21,221 bases of DNA, taken from positions 1 to 21,221 of the IMG/VR virus record IMGVR_UViG_3300021964_009451; one strand, written 5' to 3'. The notes beneath the pieces were generated by a model. It saw nothing but the letters and a program-made list of their open reading frames with translations. It did not search any database and was not told the DNA's origin. How positions within the stretch are numbered: the first letter of the stretch is position 1; every line of letters begins with the position of its first letter. A program made the position numbers and the translations under genes. Positions 20,401 to 21,221 of the stretch are shown in pieces. Source of the DNA: a virus.

Positions 20401-21221
20401 TGGCCGCCACTAAGGTTAGGAAGTCTAGTTGTAAAGTTAACAAAGTCGTAGCCTATATCAGACGTATAATTAACAGTGTTTGCAGCCAATGGCAAACCAA
20501 ATGTATCATTTATAGAAATATCAGTTGCTTTGTACGTTGCTTGTGAGTCGTTATAGTTTAATGCTACATTTGATTTTGACACCAACGTAGCAGTATCAGC
20601 AACACCATTAATAGTTTGATTGTAGTTATGTCTAAATTCAATAAGTGTGTTGTGTGCTACTGTATCTTGTAGTGTACCATAGTAGTCATTTGACTGAACA
20701 CTATCTTCTCGTAAGTATAACTGGTAAACAGAGTTACTTAAAACACCTGCACCAACTTCATCACCTGCTTCACCTTCAGTACCATCATTGTCTAAGTCAG
20801 ACAAGTTAATAATACTGCTAACAGTATAGTTTAATCTACCAACTGATCCACCATGATGTATTGTAACAATTGAACCAATTGTAGGTTTAGATGCTAAATC
20901 GTATACAGTTAGGGTAGCCTCCCCGCTCGCATTTGTATAGGTACCTGTTGTGTACGCTTTAGCGGGTTGAACCATTGCATTTGCTAGGCCAATTACATCT
21001 GGAATTTCGTTTGGATCTGAACCTTTAGCAGCAAGACCAAAGTTACCATAACTATTGTTAGTATTGCGTGTAATAATTTCAGCACCGTTGTTAGCATAGA
21101 TACCAACTTGGTTAAATTCTGTTGTTGTATTGTCAACACTAATAGTTGCTCCGTTATTAGCAATAATACCGTAGCCTAAATCGTTTACAAATTTAGAATT
21201 AGAAATAATAACAGTACTATT
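17493..21221 (-). CDS. Giant virion structural protein (fibre/beta-helix), N-terminus beyond right edge
   Basis: The frame is open through the right edge, so the apparent start at 20975 is an internal Met; 1242 residues are visible. The first 80 visible residues contain beta-helix-like coils (YGIIANNGATISV and VGIYANNGAEIIT, then NNSYGNFGLAAKG) as in large marine myovirus structural proteins. Central fibre landmarks are SSAVPTEKAVASYL (near 19,690) and a VNVGLPNGDGTAATNKNYVDA segment (near 19,500). SPSAAISQSKLAMQKAN is near 19,000. The C-terminal 120 residues (from YADLAEKYTADEAYEPGTVL near 17,850) form a compact beta domain ending in TIEIIVGRV, likely a tip or trimerisation cap. Composition is rich in Thr, Ser, Asn and Gly, with no membrane segment. 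The specific role (fibre or baseplate) is unresolved. Confidence 0.85.
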   Translation of the reverse strand, partial: NSTVIISNSKFVNDLGYGIIANNGATISVDNTTTEFNQVGIYANNGAEIITRNTNNSYGNFGLAAKGSDPNEIPDVIGLANAMVQPAKAYTTGTYTNASGEATLTVYDLASKPTIGSIVTIHHGGSVGRLNYTVSSIINLSDLDNDGTEGEAGDEVGAGVLSNSVYQLYLREDSVQSNDYYGTLQDTVAHNTLIEFRHNYNQTINGVADTATLVSKSNVALNYNDSQATYKATDISINDTFGLPLAANTVNYTSDIGYDFVNFTTRLPNLSGGHGSAQGDTSIAIQLLDAGDLARLLYDSVNDANPGDPGYVGGMSFVWQGKTHQVTGYTDMISYYYIDIIDVAGTNIHPTYSGTGINNAFSVTVETTLTAGLGVGTVGAVTSSTATIKANNHTFNSVGTGSVNATNLPAAVFGDPDNSVAESYSNSETASNAQVWERTRGKIYHTSTDEAGIYRVGRFFNVNQETGAISFSGDVGLSNATALGFKKGVVVDEFSTDDSFADESSSAVPTEKAVASYLSRRLGTTVAGAQLTSTRIGTGFLPLDGSSALEGTLDVDENQIVNVGLPNGDGTAATNKNYVDARVLDHDELAELRDFEFNNVGANDFIVSTNKKKIITDVPSSAFAYGDVLTKVGDPSVTGTIIDIDVDFDQILGDVGAAYEVRKIAITPTAGTFALGDIVTNGTGTATILMSPRSEFANSNLNPASNVQLTVNRTQTKAETTIVITPGCIVNSMISPSAAISQSKLAMQKANTFPEFDPVVGWDGTAPKTQADLGLAKFSDQNFTTKDGYVRLKVNGVEFHELQNIDQYQVIGRVVAGTGYTDQIDFSDVVKFGLGLEDLDFTNTIVSGDVGFPGSALIKLSEGNYGVTVVSADPDADTLVRRTNTGTVKAVGYEVGDAGGNLSLSRTGDTLSLKTPDDGLILYATGGQTNPTPVYPIVSIPGKVDIGNTGITAESYLQGQSNYAGESFVSTDWIYTKFIEASDERGTASTGISLGANTGLPSSSNDAIVMVSNGIEKMVIDNNFINLGTSNNTVTLEGTVFNVGTTYGTNLNIGGNTSTVKLGSATTARLEVPARLSTDIIPATDNTINLGRGGANPLRFNTVYAVTFSGTATTARYADLAEKYTADEAYEPGTVLVLGGDAEVTTTNRKNDPAVVGVVSTDPAFLMNSELGGENVVEVALTGRVPCKVIGAVKKGDILVTSAVPGYAIVNNEPKVGTVVGKAIENKETSDRGTIEIIVGRV

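Noticed and set aside
14358-21221. Diversity-generating retroelement or phase-variable fibre tip
   Set aside because: No reverse transcriptase, no template-variable repeat pair with adenine-specific changes and no invertase site are visible; the direct repeats differ mostly at silent positions.
1-21221. Host chromosome or prophage with integration genes
   Set aside because: No integrase, attachment site, tRNA or host housekeeping operon is seen; gene content and packing are those of a lytic T4-like phage, although the rest of the genome is not visible.

Overview
The window looks like part of a T4-like (myovirus) tailed-phage genome of the marine type found in cyanobacteria and SAR11-like bacteria. 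The sequence is AT-rich and tightly packed. It holds a gp44-type clamp loader ATPase, a DexA-like exonuclease, PhoH, ThyX, dCMP deaminase, a MazG-like pyrophosphohydrolase, a GroES-like protein, two 2OG-Fe(II) oxygenases and a long run of very large fibre/baseplate-type proteins. No photosynthesis gene is seen. A non-cyanobacterial marine host is possible, since the 7Fe ferredoxin is of a type common in proteobacteria, but the host cannot be fixed from this window.

Layout: only phoH, cut by the left edge, is on the + strand. Everything else is on the - strand and is read from right to left. Right half (about 7.7-21.2 kb): six virion-type genes and a complete subtilisin-like protease. They are a partial beta-helix/fibre protein, a 76-aa anchor-like module, a 958-aa repeat fibre, the S8 protease, a 231-aa fibre module, a 1065-aa Ig-like (He_PIG) protein and a 193-aa structural protein. 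Several are preceded by a T4-late-type motif (ATAAATA or a close variant) 17-26 nt before the start codon. Middle (5.2-7.7 kb): a 76-aa protein, a stand-alone fragment resembling the middle of bacterial DNA polymerase III alpha, an acidic Pro-rich protein, the GroES-like protein, the MazG-like enzyme and a 2OG oxygenase. Left (0.4-5.2 kb): a near-consensus sigma70 promoter, then the exonuclease, a 55-aa protein, gp44, a 7Fe ferredoxin, a second 2OG oxygenase, ThyX, a class II aldolase, a DUF2452-like protein and dCMP deaminase.

The left block is replication and metabolism: DNA synthesis machinery plus nucleotide supply (ThyX and dCMP deaminase both feed dTMP/dUMP) and redox/oxygenase functions. 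The right block is host-recognition and virion structure. The sigma70-type promoter lies exactly at the metabolic end of the array, while late-type motifs serve the structural end, so one co-oriented gene array seems to have two temporal entry points. Many - strand genes overlap by 1-4 nt (ATGA, TAATG), suggesting translational coupling. There is no stretch over 300 bases without a gene, and no tRNA, CRISPR array or insertion sequence was seen.
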